Below, in pieces: positions 52,627-60,994 of a DNA stretch of 64,000 bases. Both the position numbers and the translations under genes were made by a program. The notes below the pieces were generated by a model. It saw nothing but the letters and a program-made list of their open reading frames with translations, did not search any database and had not been told where the DNA came from. Within the stretch, counting starts at the first letter, position 1. The number at the start of each line of letters is the position of its first letter. Source of the DNA: Sphingomonas paucimobilis NBRC 13935 (lineage in GTDB: Bacteria > Pseudomonadota > Alphaproteobacteria > Sphingomonadales > Sphingomonadaceae); assembly GCF_000739895.2 (NCBI RefSeq), contig NZ_BBJS01000051.1, positions 1 to 64,000 of the forward strand, read 5' to 3'.

Positions 52627-53438
52627 CGGGCATCCTCCGGCAGGTCCTGCGCGATCGCCTCGGGGGGCAGCGGACGGACCCAGATATTGCGGAACGAAAC
52701 GGGCGAATCATGATCCTGAAGCTGGATCGGCGCGGCGTCGCCATGGGCCTGGTACTTCTCCACCTGCCGCCAGATGGTGGTGCCCAGCATCGCCTGATGG
52801 TTCTGCACCACCACGCCGTTCAAGAACGCGGTGACATAGGCGGGGCGGAGCAGCTTGCCATCGGCGGCGAAGCGCGGCCGTTCGAAGATGATGTCATAGC
52901 TCTGCCACTCGCCGGGCTTGCGCGCGGCGTTCACCAGCGGCGGCTTCCAGGCATAGACCGCGCCGACCTGGCCATCGGCATAGGTCGGGTTGTTATAGCC
53001 GTCGAGGATCTGCACCTCATAGCGCTGCATGAACCAGATGCCGCTATTGCCGCGATCCTGCGAGCTCTTCCGCGGCGGATTGGGCGAGCGAAATTCGAGG
53101 TGGAGCTGGACATCGCCGAAGCTCTGCTTGCTGACCAGCACGCTCTCCGCCTTGCCGTCGCGGGGTGGCACGGTCATCACGCCATTCTGGAGCAACCACG
53201 GCTTGCCGCTGGGCGTCCAGGCATCCATCGAGCGTCCATCGAACAGCACCACCGCATCGGACGGCGCGCCGCCGGGTTGCGCGGCGGGCGTCACGACAAG
53301 CGGCGCGGGCCGGTCTGGGTCGTGGACATGCCATTTGCCGCCGGGCAGCATCGGCGTGTCGCGAAATCCCAAGCCCGGCTTGTCCTGGGCGCCCGCGCCG
53401 CTGGCCATCACCAGCGCGATCAACGGTAGCATCCGCAT
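52623..53438 (-). CDS. DUF1080 protein, 3-keto-glycoside hydrolase-like
   Basis: 271 residues from ATG 53438, with AGGAGG at 53446-53451; ATG 53453 overlaps the previous stop but has no ribosome site. Signal peptide MRMLPLIALVMASGAGAQ. The concanavalin-like beta-sandwich carries VVLFDGRSMDAWTPSGKPWL, QSFGDVQLHLEFRSPN, GNSGIWFMQRYEVQILDGYN (in parts), and SYDIIFERPRF. DUF1080/3-keto-disaccharide hydrolases split the glycosidic bond after C3 oxidation. Its place beside a GMC 3-dehydrogenase supports that role in the periplasm. Confidence 0.86.
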   Translation of the reverse strand: MRMLPLIALVMASGAGAQDKPGLGFRDTPMLPGGKWHVHDPDRPAPLVVTPAAQPGGAPSDAVVLFDGRSMDAWTPSGKPWLLQNGVMTVPPRDGKAESVLVSKQSFGDVQLHLEFRSPNPPRKSSQDRGNSGIWFMQRYEVQILDGYNNPTYADGQVGAVYAWKPPLVNAARKPGEWQSYDIIFERPRFAADGKLLRPAYVTAFLNGVVVQNHQAMLGTTIWRQVEKYQAHGDAAPIQLQDHDSPVSFRNIWVRPLPPEAIAQDLPEDAR

Positions 53439-53449
53439 CGCATCCCTCC

Positions 53450-54370
53450 TCATGTTCTCGGATCGATCGCGCGATAGGCGGCGATCAGCTTGTCTTCGCC
53501 GGCGCGACCCTTGATCGAATTGCCGTGCTCCATGCCGATCACCCCGGCATAGCCCTGTGCTTTGAGGAAGCGGCAGACATTGGCATAGTTGATCTCGCCG
53601 CTGCCCGGCTCGTTGCGGCCGGGATTGTCGCCGAACTGGATATAGCCGATCTCGTCCCAGCACAGCTTCAGCGTCGGGATCAGATTCCCCGACTGAATCT
53701 GCTCATGGTACAGGTCGGCCAGCACCTTCACGCCCGGACTGTTCGCGCCGCGTGCGACGGCATAGCCCTCCGCGATCGACTGCATGAAGACGCCCGGATG
53801 GTTGGTCCGCGTGTTGAGCGGCTCCATCACCAGCGCCATCCCATGCGGCGCGACGATATCGCCGGCGCGGCGCATCACGTCGATGATCCGGCCCATCTGG
53901 ATCGCGGGATGCAGCTTCCTGTCCATGAAGCCGGTAACGACCGTCATATGCTTGGCCCCGACCCGCTTGGCGACATCGACCGCACTGGTCACATCGGCCA
54001 GGAAAGCCTGCCGTTCGGCATCGTCATCGCCACCCAGCAAAGGCCGCGATTCCGACCATTTGGGCATCGAGGCAACGAACACGCCCATCGTCATCTTCCG
54101 ATCGCGCAGCGCCTTGGCGATCGCCTCCTGCTCGGCGATGGGACGCAGGCGATATTCATTGTCCTCCCACGCCCAGAAGCCCTGATCGGCGGCATAAGCG
54201 ATCTGCTCGACCGAGCTGTCACCCCGGCTGGCGAAACTGCCCAGATGCGGTGCAAAGCCCAGGGTGAAGCGCGCGGCGTTGGAGGAGCTGCCCGCCTTCT
54301 GCCCCGCCAGCGCGGCGGCGGGGACGGCGGCGGCGAGGCCGCCCATCACGGTGCGACGCGACCAGCTCAT
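53450..54370 (-). CDS. Tat-exported hydroxypyruvate isomerase-like TIM barrel
   Basis: 306 residues from ATG 54370 (ATGA overlap with the MFS gene); the longer open frame is antisense-type read-through of that gene. Twin-arginine signal MSWSRRTVMGGLAAAVPAAALA. Barrel motifs: TLGFAPHLGSFASRG, GFWAWEDNEYRLR, VTGFMDRKLHP, ALVMEPLNTRTNHPG (active-site Glu), KVLADLYHEQIQSGN, YIQFGDNPGRNEPGSGEINY and GVIGMEHGNS. This is the Hyi-like branch. Probably acts on a keto-sugar made in the periplasm. It differs strongly from the other two barrels in the operon. Confidence 0.82.
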   Translation of the reverse strand: MSWSRRTVMGGLAAAVPAAALAGQKAGSSSNAARFTLGFAPHLGSFASRGDSSVEQIAYAADQGFWAWEDNEYRLRPIAEQEAIAKALRDRKMTMGVFVASMPKWSESRPLLGGDDDAERQAFLADVTSAVDVAKRVGAKHMTVVTGFMDRKLHPAIQMGRIIDVMRRAGDIVAPHGMALVMEPLNTRTNHPGVFMQSIAEGYAVARGANSPGVKVLADLYHEQIQSGNLIPTLKLCWDEIGYIQFGDNPGRNEPGSGEINYANVCRFLKAQGYAGVIGMEHGNSIKGRAGEDKLIAAYRAIDPRT

Positions 54371-55671
54371 GCGACGGTCTCCACGATTTGCGGGCGAGGC
54401 CGGCGGCGCTCGACCAGCCAGATGCCGCCGAACACGAACAATAGGATCACCGGCACGATCGCCAGCCGCGCAAAAGACTGCGACGCCGCCGCATCCTCGA
54501 CCTGACGTAATGCCTCGCCGGTTAGCCGCTTGAACGCCTCCGGCCCACCAGCCAACTCGACCTTGGCGGCGTCGAACATCGCCCCCAGGCGCGGCAACAC
54601 GAAGAAGCTCGACAGCGCGCCCGCCGATCCGACCAGCCCCAACGCCCACGCCCCGCCGCGCGGATAACGCTCGGCGACCGAGGCGAGCATGGTCGGCCAC
54701 ATCGCGCAGACGCCAAGACCCCAGACGGTCGAGGCCAGAATCGCCGCCACCGGCGACTCCGCCCGCGACAAGAGGAACAGGCCGATGCCGGCGAGCAGGC
54801 TCGACACCCAGAGCAGCCCCGGATTGGACAGCCGCCCCGCGATCCGCCCGGCAAAGTGACGGAATACGAACATCAGTGCACTGACATAGACGAGGAGGAG
54901 GATACCGCGCATCCCCACCCGGCTGCTGAGCGCCACGTCGAGCCACTGGCCAGGTGCCAGTTCGGACGCGGCGGTCAGGAACATCGCGCCGAACCAGACG
55001 AAGAAACTCGGCCGCTTGAACACCTCGGCGATCATGCCACCGAAACCGACGTCTCGCACCGCGCGCGGCACCGGCGGGAAACGCGTCGTCGCCGCCATCA
55101 CCAGCACGCCCAGCGCAGGGATCAGCACCAGCGCCATGATCGCCTGCCACGACAGCGCCTCCGCCAGGAACACGCCCGCCAGACCGCCAACGATCAACCC
55201 GCCGGGATACCAGGCATGGAGCACGTTCAGCCGGTGCGTCGTTTCCTCAGGGTAAAGCCGCGCGGTCAGCGGATTGATCGACGCTTCCGCGAGGCCCCAG
55301 CCGATGCCGCTGAGCAGCATCCCGCCCCAGACGATGTGATAGACCGCCATGCCGCTGGCGACTTGCCCGGCACCAATGATCGCCGTCGTGCCGACCAGAA
55401 AGCACAGGCCGCATCCGATCAGCATCTGTCGCGCGCCGATCCGGTCGAGCAGCGCGCTCGCCACGAAAAGGGTCGCGGCAAAGCCCAGAAACGCCGAACC
55501 CAGGGCCGATCCGATCAGCTCCCCCGCCTCGACCGGCGCGATCGGATCGATCCACTGCGCCTTCAGGCTGCTCGCCACCGCCGCGCGCAAGGCCGCACTC
55601 GCGGCGGCCGTGAACAGGGCCAGCACGCTCAGCCAGAATAGTCGCGACCGATTTTCCGGTATCGCCTCCAT
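54367..55671 (-). CDS. MFS transporter, sugar-type
   Basis: 434 residues, GGGAGAGG before ATG 55671, with about twelve membrane segments. The opening SRLFWLSVLALFTAAASAALRA and GSALGSAFLGFAATLFVASALLDRIGARQM (in parts) show the MFS loop 2-3 motif DRIGAR. GIGWGLAEASINPLTARLYPEE, LHAWYPGGLIVGGL and LGVCAMWPTMLASVAERYPRGG (in parts) place it near FHS-like sugar carriers. It probably brings the keto-sugar or freed sugar into the cytoplasm. Coupled by ATGA to the barrel gene that follows. Confidence 0.83.
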   Translation of the reverse strand: MEAIPENRSRLFWLSVLALFTAAASAALRAAVASSLKAQWIDPIAPVEAGELIGSALGSAFLGFAATLFVASALLDRIGARQMLIGCGLCFLVGTTAIIGAGQVASGMAVYHIVWGGMLLSGIGWGLAEASINPLTARLYPEETTHRLNVLHAWYPGGLIVGGLAGVFLAEALSWQAIMALVLIPALGVLVMAATTRFPPVPRAVRDVGFGGMIAEVFKRPSFFVWFGAMFLTAASELAPGQWLDVALSSRVGMRGILLLVYVSALMFVFRHFAGRIAGRLSNPGLLWVSSLLAGIGLFLLSRAESPVAAILASTVWGLGVCAMWPTMLASVAERYPRGGAWALGLVGSAGALSSFFVLPRLGAMFDAAKVELAGGPEAFKRLTGEALRQVEDAAASQSFARLAIVPVILLFVFGGIWLVERRRPRPQIVETVA

Positions 55672-55701
55672 GCCCCTCTCCCGCTTATGTTTTTTGTCAG
55701 A

Positions 55702-55728
55702 CTTGACCTTCCGGGGCGGACGGTCAAG
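55702..55728. other. 11-bp hairpin between barrel and MFS genes
   Basis: CTTGACCTTCC and GGACGGTCAAG (10 of 11 paired) enclose GGGGC in the 69-base gap between 55741 and 55671. On the minus strand it lacks a T run and is followed by ACAAAAAAC and the MFS ribosome site. It may be an attenuator or partial terminator that sets the ratio of upstream to downstream gene products. Confidence 0.45.
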
Positions 55729-55740
55729 CCATTGAATCGC

Positions 55741-56799
55741 TTAAATTCCTAGCCAGCGCCGATTGGCGTCGGGATCGCCCCCACCGGCGAAATCATCAAA
55801 GGCGCGCTCGGGGCGCCGGAACATGTGCGCGGCAATGAACGGCGCCCCTTCGCGCGCACCGTCTTCCGGGTGCTTCAGGCAACATTCCCATTCCAGCACC
55901 GCCCAACCGGCATAGCCATACTGGGTGAGTTTGGAGAAAATGCCACCGAAATCGACCTGCCCATCGCCCAGCGAACGGAACCGCCCCGGCCGGTCGACCC
56001 AGTCGCTATAGCTGCCATAGACGCCCGCGCGGCCTGTCGGGTTGAACTCGGCATCCTTGACGTGGAACATGCGGATACGGTCGTGATAAAAGTCGATGAA
56101 CTGGAGATAATCCATCGCCTGCAGCACGAAATGGCTGGGGTCATAGAGGATGTTGGCGCGGGCATGACCGCCCACCGCATCGAGGAACCGTTCGAACGTC
56201 ACGCCGTCATGCAGGTCTTCGCCGGGATGGAGTTCGTAGCAGAGGTCGATCCCCTCCTCCTCGAACGCGTCCAGAATGGGCCGCCAGCGCTTGCCGAGTT
56301 CGTCGAATCCCTCCGCCACCAGTCCGGCGGGACGCTGCGGCCAAGGATAGACGAAGGGCCAGAGCAGCGCACCGGAGAAGGTCGCATGCGCTTTTAGACC
56401 CAGCCGCCGGCTGGCCTTGGCAGCATAATGGAGTTGCTCGACCGCCCAAGCCTGGCGCTCTGCCGGACGCCCCCGCACCGCATCGGGCGCGAAGCCATCG
56501 AACGCGGCGTCATAGGCGGGGTGGACCGCGACCAGCTGGCCTTGCAGATGGGTCGACAATTCGGTGATCGCGACCCCCGCCTCGGCACAACGCCCGGCGA
56601 GATCGTCGCAATAGTCCTGGCTTTCGGCGGCCAGCTTCAAATCGATGCAGCGCGCGTCCCAGGTCGGAATCTGCACGCCTTCATAACCGGCCTCCGCCAT
56701 CCAGCGCGCCGCCGAGTCGAGCGTATCGAACGGCGCGGCATCGCCCATGAACTGGGCCAGGAAGATGCCCGGCCCGTGCATGCTGGGCGTCGCACTCAC
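55741..56799 (-). CDS. cytoplasmic sugar isomerase/epimerase-type TIM barrel (YcjR-like)
   Basis: 352 residues with no signal peptide, unlike the other two barrels. Motifs: PGIFLAQFMGDAAPFDTL, GYEGVQIPTWDARCIDL, ITELSTHLQGQLVAVHPAYD (in parts), GIDLCYELHPGEDLHDG (active-site Glu), NILYDPSHFVLQAMDY, IRMFHVKDAEFNPTGR and AVLEWECCLKHPEDG. The pattern is that of the AP_endonuc_2 proteins that accompany Gfo/Idh/MocA dehydrogenases, such as YcjR (3-keto-glycoside epimerase) and C-glycoside deglycosidase subunits. It overlaps the cytochrome gene by ATGA and probably works with the divergent dehydrogenase. Confidence 0.83.
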   Translation of the reverse strand: MSATPSMHGPGIFLAQFMGDAAPFDTLDSAARWMAEAGYEGVQIPTWDARCIDLKLAAESQDYCDDLAGRCAEAGVAITELSTHLQGQLVAVHPAYDAAFDGFAPDAVRGRPAERQAWAVEQLHYAAKASRRLGLKAHATFSGALLWPFVYPWPQRPAGLVAEGFDELGKRWRPILDAFEEEGIDLCYELHPGEDLHDGVTFERFLDAVGGHARANILYDPSHFVLQAMDYLQFIDFYHDRIRMFHVKDAEFNPTGRAGVYGSYSDWVDRPGRFRSLGDGQVDFGGIFSKLTQYGYAGWAVLEWECCLKHPEDGAREGAPFIAAHMFRRPERAFDDFAGGGDPDANRRWLGI

Positions 56800-57185
56800 T
56801 TGGCGGTCTCGGCCTTGAGATAGGCAATCAGCGCGGCGCGCTTGGCGGGATCGGCGACGCCGATCGGCATCCGCGTGCCCGGCACTTTCTTCATCGGCGC
56901 GGCGATGAATTCATTCAGCGTCTTGTCGTCCCATTTCAGCCCCGACGCCTTCATCGCAGGCGAATAGTTGAAGCCGGGGACCGTGCCCGCCTGCCGCCCA
57001 AACACGCCGTTGAGATTGGGGCCGACCCCATTGCGGCCGCCCTTGTTGAGCGTATGGCACGCCCGGCACGCGGCAAAGGCCTGGGCACCCGCTGCCAGCG
57101 CGGTCTGCGCGGTCGATGGCGCCTGCGCCGCCAGCATGATGGCGATCGTACCGGGAATCGCGGCCAACCAGACGAGTTGCCTCAT
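56796..57185 (-). CDS. secreted class I c-type cytochrome
   Basis: 129 residues. Signal peptide ends near APSTAQTA. Heme c motif CRACH, then HTLNKGGRNGVGPNLNGVFG and the distal Met in PGTRMPIGV. It is a single-heme periplasmic protein, first gene of the minus-strand operon. The obvious role is electron acceptor for the exported GMC dehydrogenase, feeding the respiratory chain. Confidence 0.9.
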   Translation of the reverse strand: MRQLVWLAAIPGTIAIMLAAQAPSTAQTALAAGAQAFAACRACHTLNKGGRNGVGPNLNGVFGRQAGTVPGFNYSPAMKASGLKWDDKTLNEFIAAPMKKVPGTRMPIGVADPAKRAALIAYLKAETAK

Positions 57186-57234
57186 CCTCTCTCTCCTGAA
57201 ATTTTCTTGTCCAGATTCGCTGGTTCGACTCAGA

Positions 57235-57248
57235 GTTTACCGTTAAAC
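57235..57248. promoter_or_regulatory. LacI-type operator candidate in the divergent promoter
   Basis: GTTTACCGTTAAAC is a 14-bp pseudo-palindrome (6 of 7 positions) centred on CG, the hallmark of LacI-family operators. It lies between the cytochrome-led operon and the Gfo/Idh/MocA gene, so one regulator could control both. The LacI gene at 48410 ends this operon. Confidence 0.5.
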
Positions 57249-57304
57249 CCATGGCTTGCAAGCATCCAATGTCGCCTTTCGAGCGACGCGCATGAGGGGA
57301 GAGG

Positions 57305-58495
57305 ATGATGGCGGGACGCAAGTTGAAGCTGGCGATGGCGGGCGGTGGCGAGGGCGCGTTCATCGGCGGCGTGCACCGGATGGCGGCAGTCCTCGACGGC
57401 GATTGGGAACTGGTCGCGGGCGCCTTCAGCAGCGACCCGGCGCGCAACTGGCGGACGGGGGAGCAACTGGGTCTCGACCCGGCGCGCGTGCACGACACGC
57501 TCGACGCGCTGCTGGCCGACGAACGCGCGCGGCCCGAAGCGGAGCGGATCGACGCGGTCGCGATCGTCACGCCCAATCATCTCCATGCGCCGATGGCGAT
57601 CGCCGCGCTCGATGCCGGCTTCCCGGTGTTCAGCGAAAAGCCGATGGCGATGAACCTCGCCGAGGCGCAGGCGATTGCAGAGGCCGCGCGAGCGTCGGGC
57701 CAGCTTTACGCGCTCGCCTTCACCTATAGCGGCTATCCGCTGGTCGAGGAGGCGCGCGCGCGTGTCGCGCGTGGTGATTTCGGTGCCATCCGCTTGGTCC
57801 ATGTCGAATATGTCCAGGGCTGGCTGAGCAGCCCGCTCGACCGCGAGGGCAACAAGCAGGCCGAATGGCGGACCGATCCGGCACGCGCCGGCCTGGGCGG
57901 TGCACTGGGCGATATCGGCACCCATGCCTTTCAACTGGCCGAACATGTCTCCGGCCTGAAGGTCGAGGCGCTGTCGGCCGATGTGACCACCCATGTTGCG
58001 GGACGGATGCTCGATGACGACGTCAACGTCCTGCTGCGTTTCGCGGACGGCGTGCGCGGCACGCTGCGCGCGACACAGGTGGCGGCGGGTGAGGAGAATG
58101 GCCTGCGGCTGCGGATCCATGGCGAGAAGGGCGGCCTGGAATGGTCGCAGATGGAGCCCAACACCCTGACCCTGCGCTGGCTCGACCGCCCCGCCGAGAT
58201 CGTCCGGGCCGGCGGGCCGGGGCTCAGCCCCACGACCCTGCCTCGCCTGCGCATCCCCTCGGGTCATCCGGAGGGCTATATCGAAGCATTCGGCAACCTG
58301 TACCGCGCGGTCGCGGGGGCGTTGCGTGACGGTAGTGCCGCCGGGGGCGAAGCGCCGGGCGCAGCGGACTGGTATCCGGGGCTGGAGTCGGGCCTGCGGA
58401 CAATGGCGTTCGTCGAGGCGGTGCTGGAAAGCGCGAAGTCACAGGAGAAGTGGACGGCGTTTCCAGCGACAGGGCTTGTGACCCAGCCATTCTGA
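57305..58495 (+). CDS. Gfo/Idh/MocA family oxidoreductase
   Basis: 396 residues from ATG 57305 (a second ATG follows at once); GAGGGGAGAGG is directly upstream. NAD-binding opening [20 protein letters not shown], then [18 protein letters not shown], the [11 protein letters not shown] motif (catalytic Lys), and [15 protein letters not shown] with the catalytic His. The family oxidises C3 of glucosides reversibly. Here it is cytoplasmic and divergent from the operon with a YcjR-like barrel, matching the YcjS/YcjR arrangement. It may reduce imported 3-keto-sugars to the normal sugar or act on intact glucosides. Confidence 0.88.
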   Translation: MMAGRKLKLAMAGGGEGAFIGGVHRMAAVLDGDWELVAGAFSSDPARNWRTGEQLGLDPARVHDTLDALLADERARPEAERIDAVAIVTPNHLHAPMAIAALDAGFPVFSEKPMAMNLAEAQAIAEAARASGQLYALAFTYSGYPLVEEARARVARGDFGAIRLVHVEYVQGWLSSPLDREGNKQAEWRTDPARAGLGGALGDIGTHAFQLAEHVSGLKVEALSADVTTHVAGRMLDDDVNVLLRFADGVRGTLRATQVAAGEENGLRLRIHGEKGGLEWSQMEPNTLTLRWLDRPAEIVRAGGPGLSPTTLPRLRIPSGHPEGYIEAFGNLYRAVAGALRDGSAAGGEAPGAADWYPGLESGLRTMAFVEAVLESAKSQEKWTAFPATGLVTQPF

Positions 58496-58534
58496 CAGGC
58501 ATGAAAAGCTCTATGACGTCAGCGTGAGAAACGC

Positions 58535-59188
58535 GTGATCCTTTTGCCCTTGATGATCCTACAGCCGGAAGCCGCCTTGTCCTTTGGGGAGGCAAGGCGA
58601 CTTCCACCTCCTGTCGCTGGCGAACGTCTTTTGAAAGGCGTGGATCATGGGCGCATCGAGGCCTTCGTCGCACCCGCCGGAGGAATAAATGCGCCCGGCG
58701 TCATCGACGCCAATCTGGTTGAGCGTCCGTCTGCGACAGTGCAAGGCTGCACGAGGAGACGATGGACCGTCCGCTTCCGCGCCGATCCCAATGACGCGCT
58801 GGATCGTGCGATGCCCAAAGATCACTATCAGACGACGGAGATCGCGCGAGCAAAGCCGTCCAGATGCCCGACCGCCGATTATGTCCATTTGAACCCCGGC
58901 GTCGAAACATCGCAGGGTTTCGCTGTTCTCGAACAACTGGATCGCCTTCGCTTCGGCAAGGCAAAATTCGTGATCCAATGCACCGATCAAACCAATTCGG
59001 AATTGTGCAATAGGGGCGCGAAAATCCCTTACGAATTGGCGCATCTCAAGCCATGGAACATATCGGCTAGTCCGAACGGCTTTGTCTTATGGCTCGGAAC
59101 GCCGGGTCGAACCGTAACGGAGGTACGCTTCGACGCGCGCGAACCCAACCATGTCTCGATAAGCCGCAACATTCCGGCACCATTTTAA
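58535..59188 (+). CDS. unrecognised protein with hydrophobic N-terminus
   Basis: 217 residues. The first 16 residues (MILLPLMILQPEAALS) could be a short signal peptide. The rest is polar, with CTRRRWTVRFRADPND, CPTADYVHLNPGVET, FVIQCTDQTNSELCNRGAKI (in parts) and a beta-rich end (GFVLWLGTPGRTVTEVRF). Base composition is less GC-rich than in neighbours, and the third-position bias is weaker. That hints at recent arrival or weaker selection. No family recognised, and I am not certain of the start. Confidence 0.5.
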   Translation: MILLPLMILQPEAALSFGEARRLPPPVAGERLLKGVDHGRIEAFVAPAGGINAPGVIDANLVERPSATVQGCTRRRWTVRFRADPNDALDRAMPKDHYQTTEIARAKPSRCPTADYVHLNPGVETSQGFAVLEQLDRLRFGKAKFVIQCTDQTNSELCNRGAKIPYELAHLKPWNISASPNGFVLWLGTPGRTVTEVRFDAREPNHVSISRNIPAPF

Positions 59189-59220
59189 GCATATTCAACG
59201 CCTTATCTGGCGAATAGCTG

Positions 59221-59673
59221 CTACCCTCGCCACCCTCGTACGATGCCGACCGCGCCTGCCAAAACCGCCGCGTCCTCGGCAAAACCCGTCTTCGTCTGGC
59301 CATAGCGTCCCAGCGCCGCCATGCGCCCGCGCCAGCCGGGATAGGAGGCGACCACCGCCGTCACACCACCGATGGCGGCACCCAGCCAGCGATGCTTGGG
59401 GGAGGCGAGCGCCGCGCCGGCAATCGCCGAGGTTGTGAAGCGCGCCGCCAAGCCGATCGGCACGATCCGGTCGGGCGCCGTCTTCTGCTTGTCGCCCGCC
59501 ATCTCGCCGATCGCGAGCGCCAGCGTGCCCACCGCGACGACCGGGTTCGCCAGCCAGCGAAGCACGCCCTTGCCCAGCGACAATTCGCCCCGCGCGGCGG
59601 CGATCGACACGGCGGCGAGCGGCGTCATCGCCCGTTGTCCGCCGACCAGACCCATTTTGAACGATGCGAGCAT
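59221..59673 (-). CDS. DUF4126-like membrane protein
   Basis: 150 residues from ATG 59673, with GAGG upstream; the longer frame to 60051 has no family character. MLASFKMGLVGGQRAMTPLA is the typical opening, followed by three to four membrane segments (VVAVGTLALAIGEMAGD, TTSAIAGAALAS, AAIGGVTAVVASYPG) and a C-terminal AVLAGAVGIVRGW. Matches DUF4126-type proteins of unknown function. Stop codon faces the convergent 58535-59188 gene. Confidence 0.65.
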   Translation of the reverse strand: MLASFKMGLVGGQRAMTPLAAVSIAAARGELSLGKGVLRWLANPVVAVGTLALAIGEMAGDKQKTAPDRIVPIGLAARFTTSAIAGAALASPKHRWLGAAIGGVTAVVASYPGWRGRMAALGRYGQTKTGFAEDAAVLAGAVGIVRGWRG

Positions 59674-59775
59674 GACGATGACCTCGTGACGGAAAAGCAG
59701 ATCGTCACAACGCATGCGGCCACCTGCCGGGTTCCCCCTTCCCTTCGCGGGGCTGGCTTTGGCATGATCATGGGC

Positions 59776-59973
59776 ATGATCCGTATCCTGACCGCCGCCG
59801 CGCTGCTGGTGCTTGCCGCCTGTTCCTCCAATGACCAGCCCCAGGGGTTGAGCGAGGAGGAGAACCGCCAGTTGAACGAGGCCGCCGCGATGCTCGACGC
59901 CAATGCGGTCGATCTGAACGCGATCGCCCCTTCGGACGTTGGGGCGGCGACATCCACCGATAACGAAAGCTGA
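59776..59973 (+). CDS. small lipoprotein
   Basis: 65 residues from ATG 59776 (59770 and 59764 are alternatives). Lipobox in MIRILTAAALLVLAACSSND with LAAC at the cleavage site. The mature part is acidic, with a short amphipathic helix (LSEEENRQLNEAAAMLDANA). No ribosome site stands out, but the intact lipoprotein signal supports it. It lies 7 bases before the aldo/keto reductase start. Function unknown. Confidence 0.65.
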   Translation: MIRILTAAALLVLAACSSNDQPQGLSEEENRQLNEAAAMLDANAVDLNAIAPSDVGAATSTDNES

Positions 59974-59980
59974 TGCCGTC

Positions 59981-60937
59981 ATGACCGATCTGCCGCTTCG
60001 CCGCCTGGGCTCGACCGACCTGATGATCGCGCCGCTGGTGCTGGGCGGCAACGTCTTCGGCTGGACCGCGGACCGGGTGGCGAGTTTCGCGGTGCTCGAC
60101 GCCTTTGTCGACCAGGGTGGTACGATGATCGATACGGCAGACGTCTATTCCGCCTGGGTCGACGGCCATCGGGGCGGCGAGTCCGAGACGATGATCGGCG
60201 AATGGCTGAAGGCCAGCGGCAAGCGAGACCAGGTGCTGATCGCCACCAAGGTCGGGATGCTGCCCGGCGAAGGCGGTGAGAAACTGGCCCCCGCCCGGAT
60301 CGCGGCGGCGGCGGAAGCGTCGCTCAAGCGGCTGGGCACCGACCGTATCGACCTGTATTTCGCGCATCAGGATGATGAGGATCAGCCGCAAGAGGCGGTG
60401 ATGGAGGCTTTCGCCAAGCTGGTCGAGGCGGGCAAGGTCCGGGTGATCGGCGCCTCCAACTTCCACGCCGCCCGTTTGAAGAGCGCCAATGACGCGGCGC
60501 GCGAGGCGGGCCTGCCGCGCTATCATGTGCTGCAACCCGAATATAATCTGGTCAGCCGCCACAAATATGAGGGCGAGCTTCAGGATTATTGCGTCACCGA
60601 GAATGTCGGCGTCGTGCCCTATTACGGCCTCGCCTCCGGCTTCCTGACTGGCAAATATCGCAGCGAGGCCGATCTATCGCAGAGCGTACGTGGCCAGAAA
60701 ATGGGTGAACTGCTCCGGGGCAAGGGCGCCGAGATACTGGCGGCGCTCGACGACGTGGCCGAGGAAACCGGAGCGACACCCGCCCAGGTCGCGCTTGCAT
60801 GGCTGATGGCGCAGGCGGGTGTCACCGCGCCCATCGCCAGCGCGACCAGCGTCAAGCAATTGTTGGAACTGACCCCCGCCATGCGGCTCCGCCTTTCGGA
60901 CGATCAGCTTGCGCGACTGGATGCGGCAGGCGCCTGA
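59981..60937 (+). CDS. aldo/keto reductase
   Basis: 318 residues from ATG 59981. RRLGSTDLMIAPLVLGGNVFGW opening (in part), catalytic Asp/Tyr in MIDTADVYSAW, Lys in IATKVGMLPG, His in LYFAHQDDED, and IGASNFHAARLK plus YNLVSRHKYEG. It is the AKR11/12-like branch (YghZ/IolS-type), usually NADPH-dependent with unknown natural aldehyde or keto-sugar. It is distinct from the D-threo-aldose dehydrogenase at 38182. Proximity to the 3-keto-glycoside locus may be chance. Confidence 0.85.
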   Translation: MTDLPLRRLGSTDLMIAPLVLGGNVFGWTADRVASFAVLDAFVDQGGTMIDTADVYSAWVDGHRGGESETMIGEWLKASGKRDQVLIATKVGMLPGEGGEKLAPARIAAAAEASLKRLGTDRIDLYFAHQDDEDQPQEAVMEAFAKLVEAGKVRVIGASNFHAARLKSANDAAREAGLPRYHVLQPEYNLVSRHKYEGELQDYCVTENVGVVPYYGLASGFLTGKYRSEADLSQSVRGQKMGELLRGKGAEILAALDDVAEETGATPAQVALAWLMAQAGVTAPIASATSVKQLLELTPAMRLRLSDDQLARLDAAGA

Positions 60938-60994
60938 GCTTCATAAAACAGGTTAAGATTGAAACCAAATGGATGGCCAAGGTATTCATATCCT

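Noticed and set aside
54371..55150. Apparent 260-residue N-terminal extension of the TIM-barrel protein at 53450-54370, which would make a fusion.
   Set aside because: The extension is an out-of-frame reading of the MFS gene on the same strand; a Tat signal begins at ATG 54370 in an ATGA overlap.
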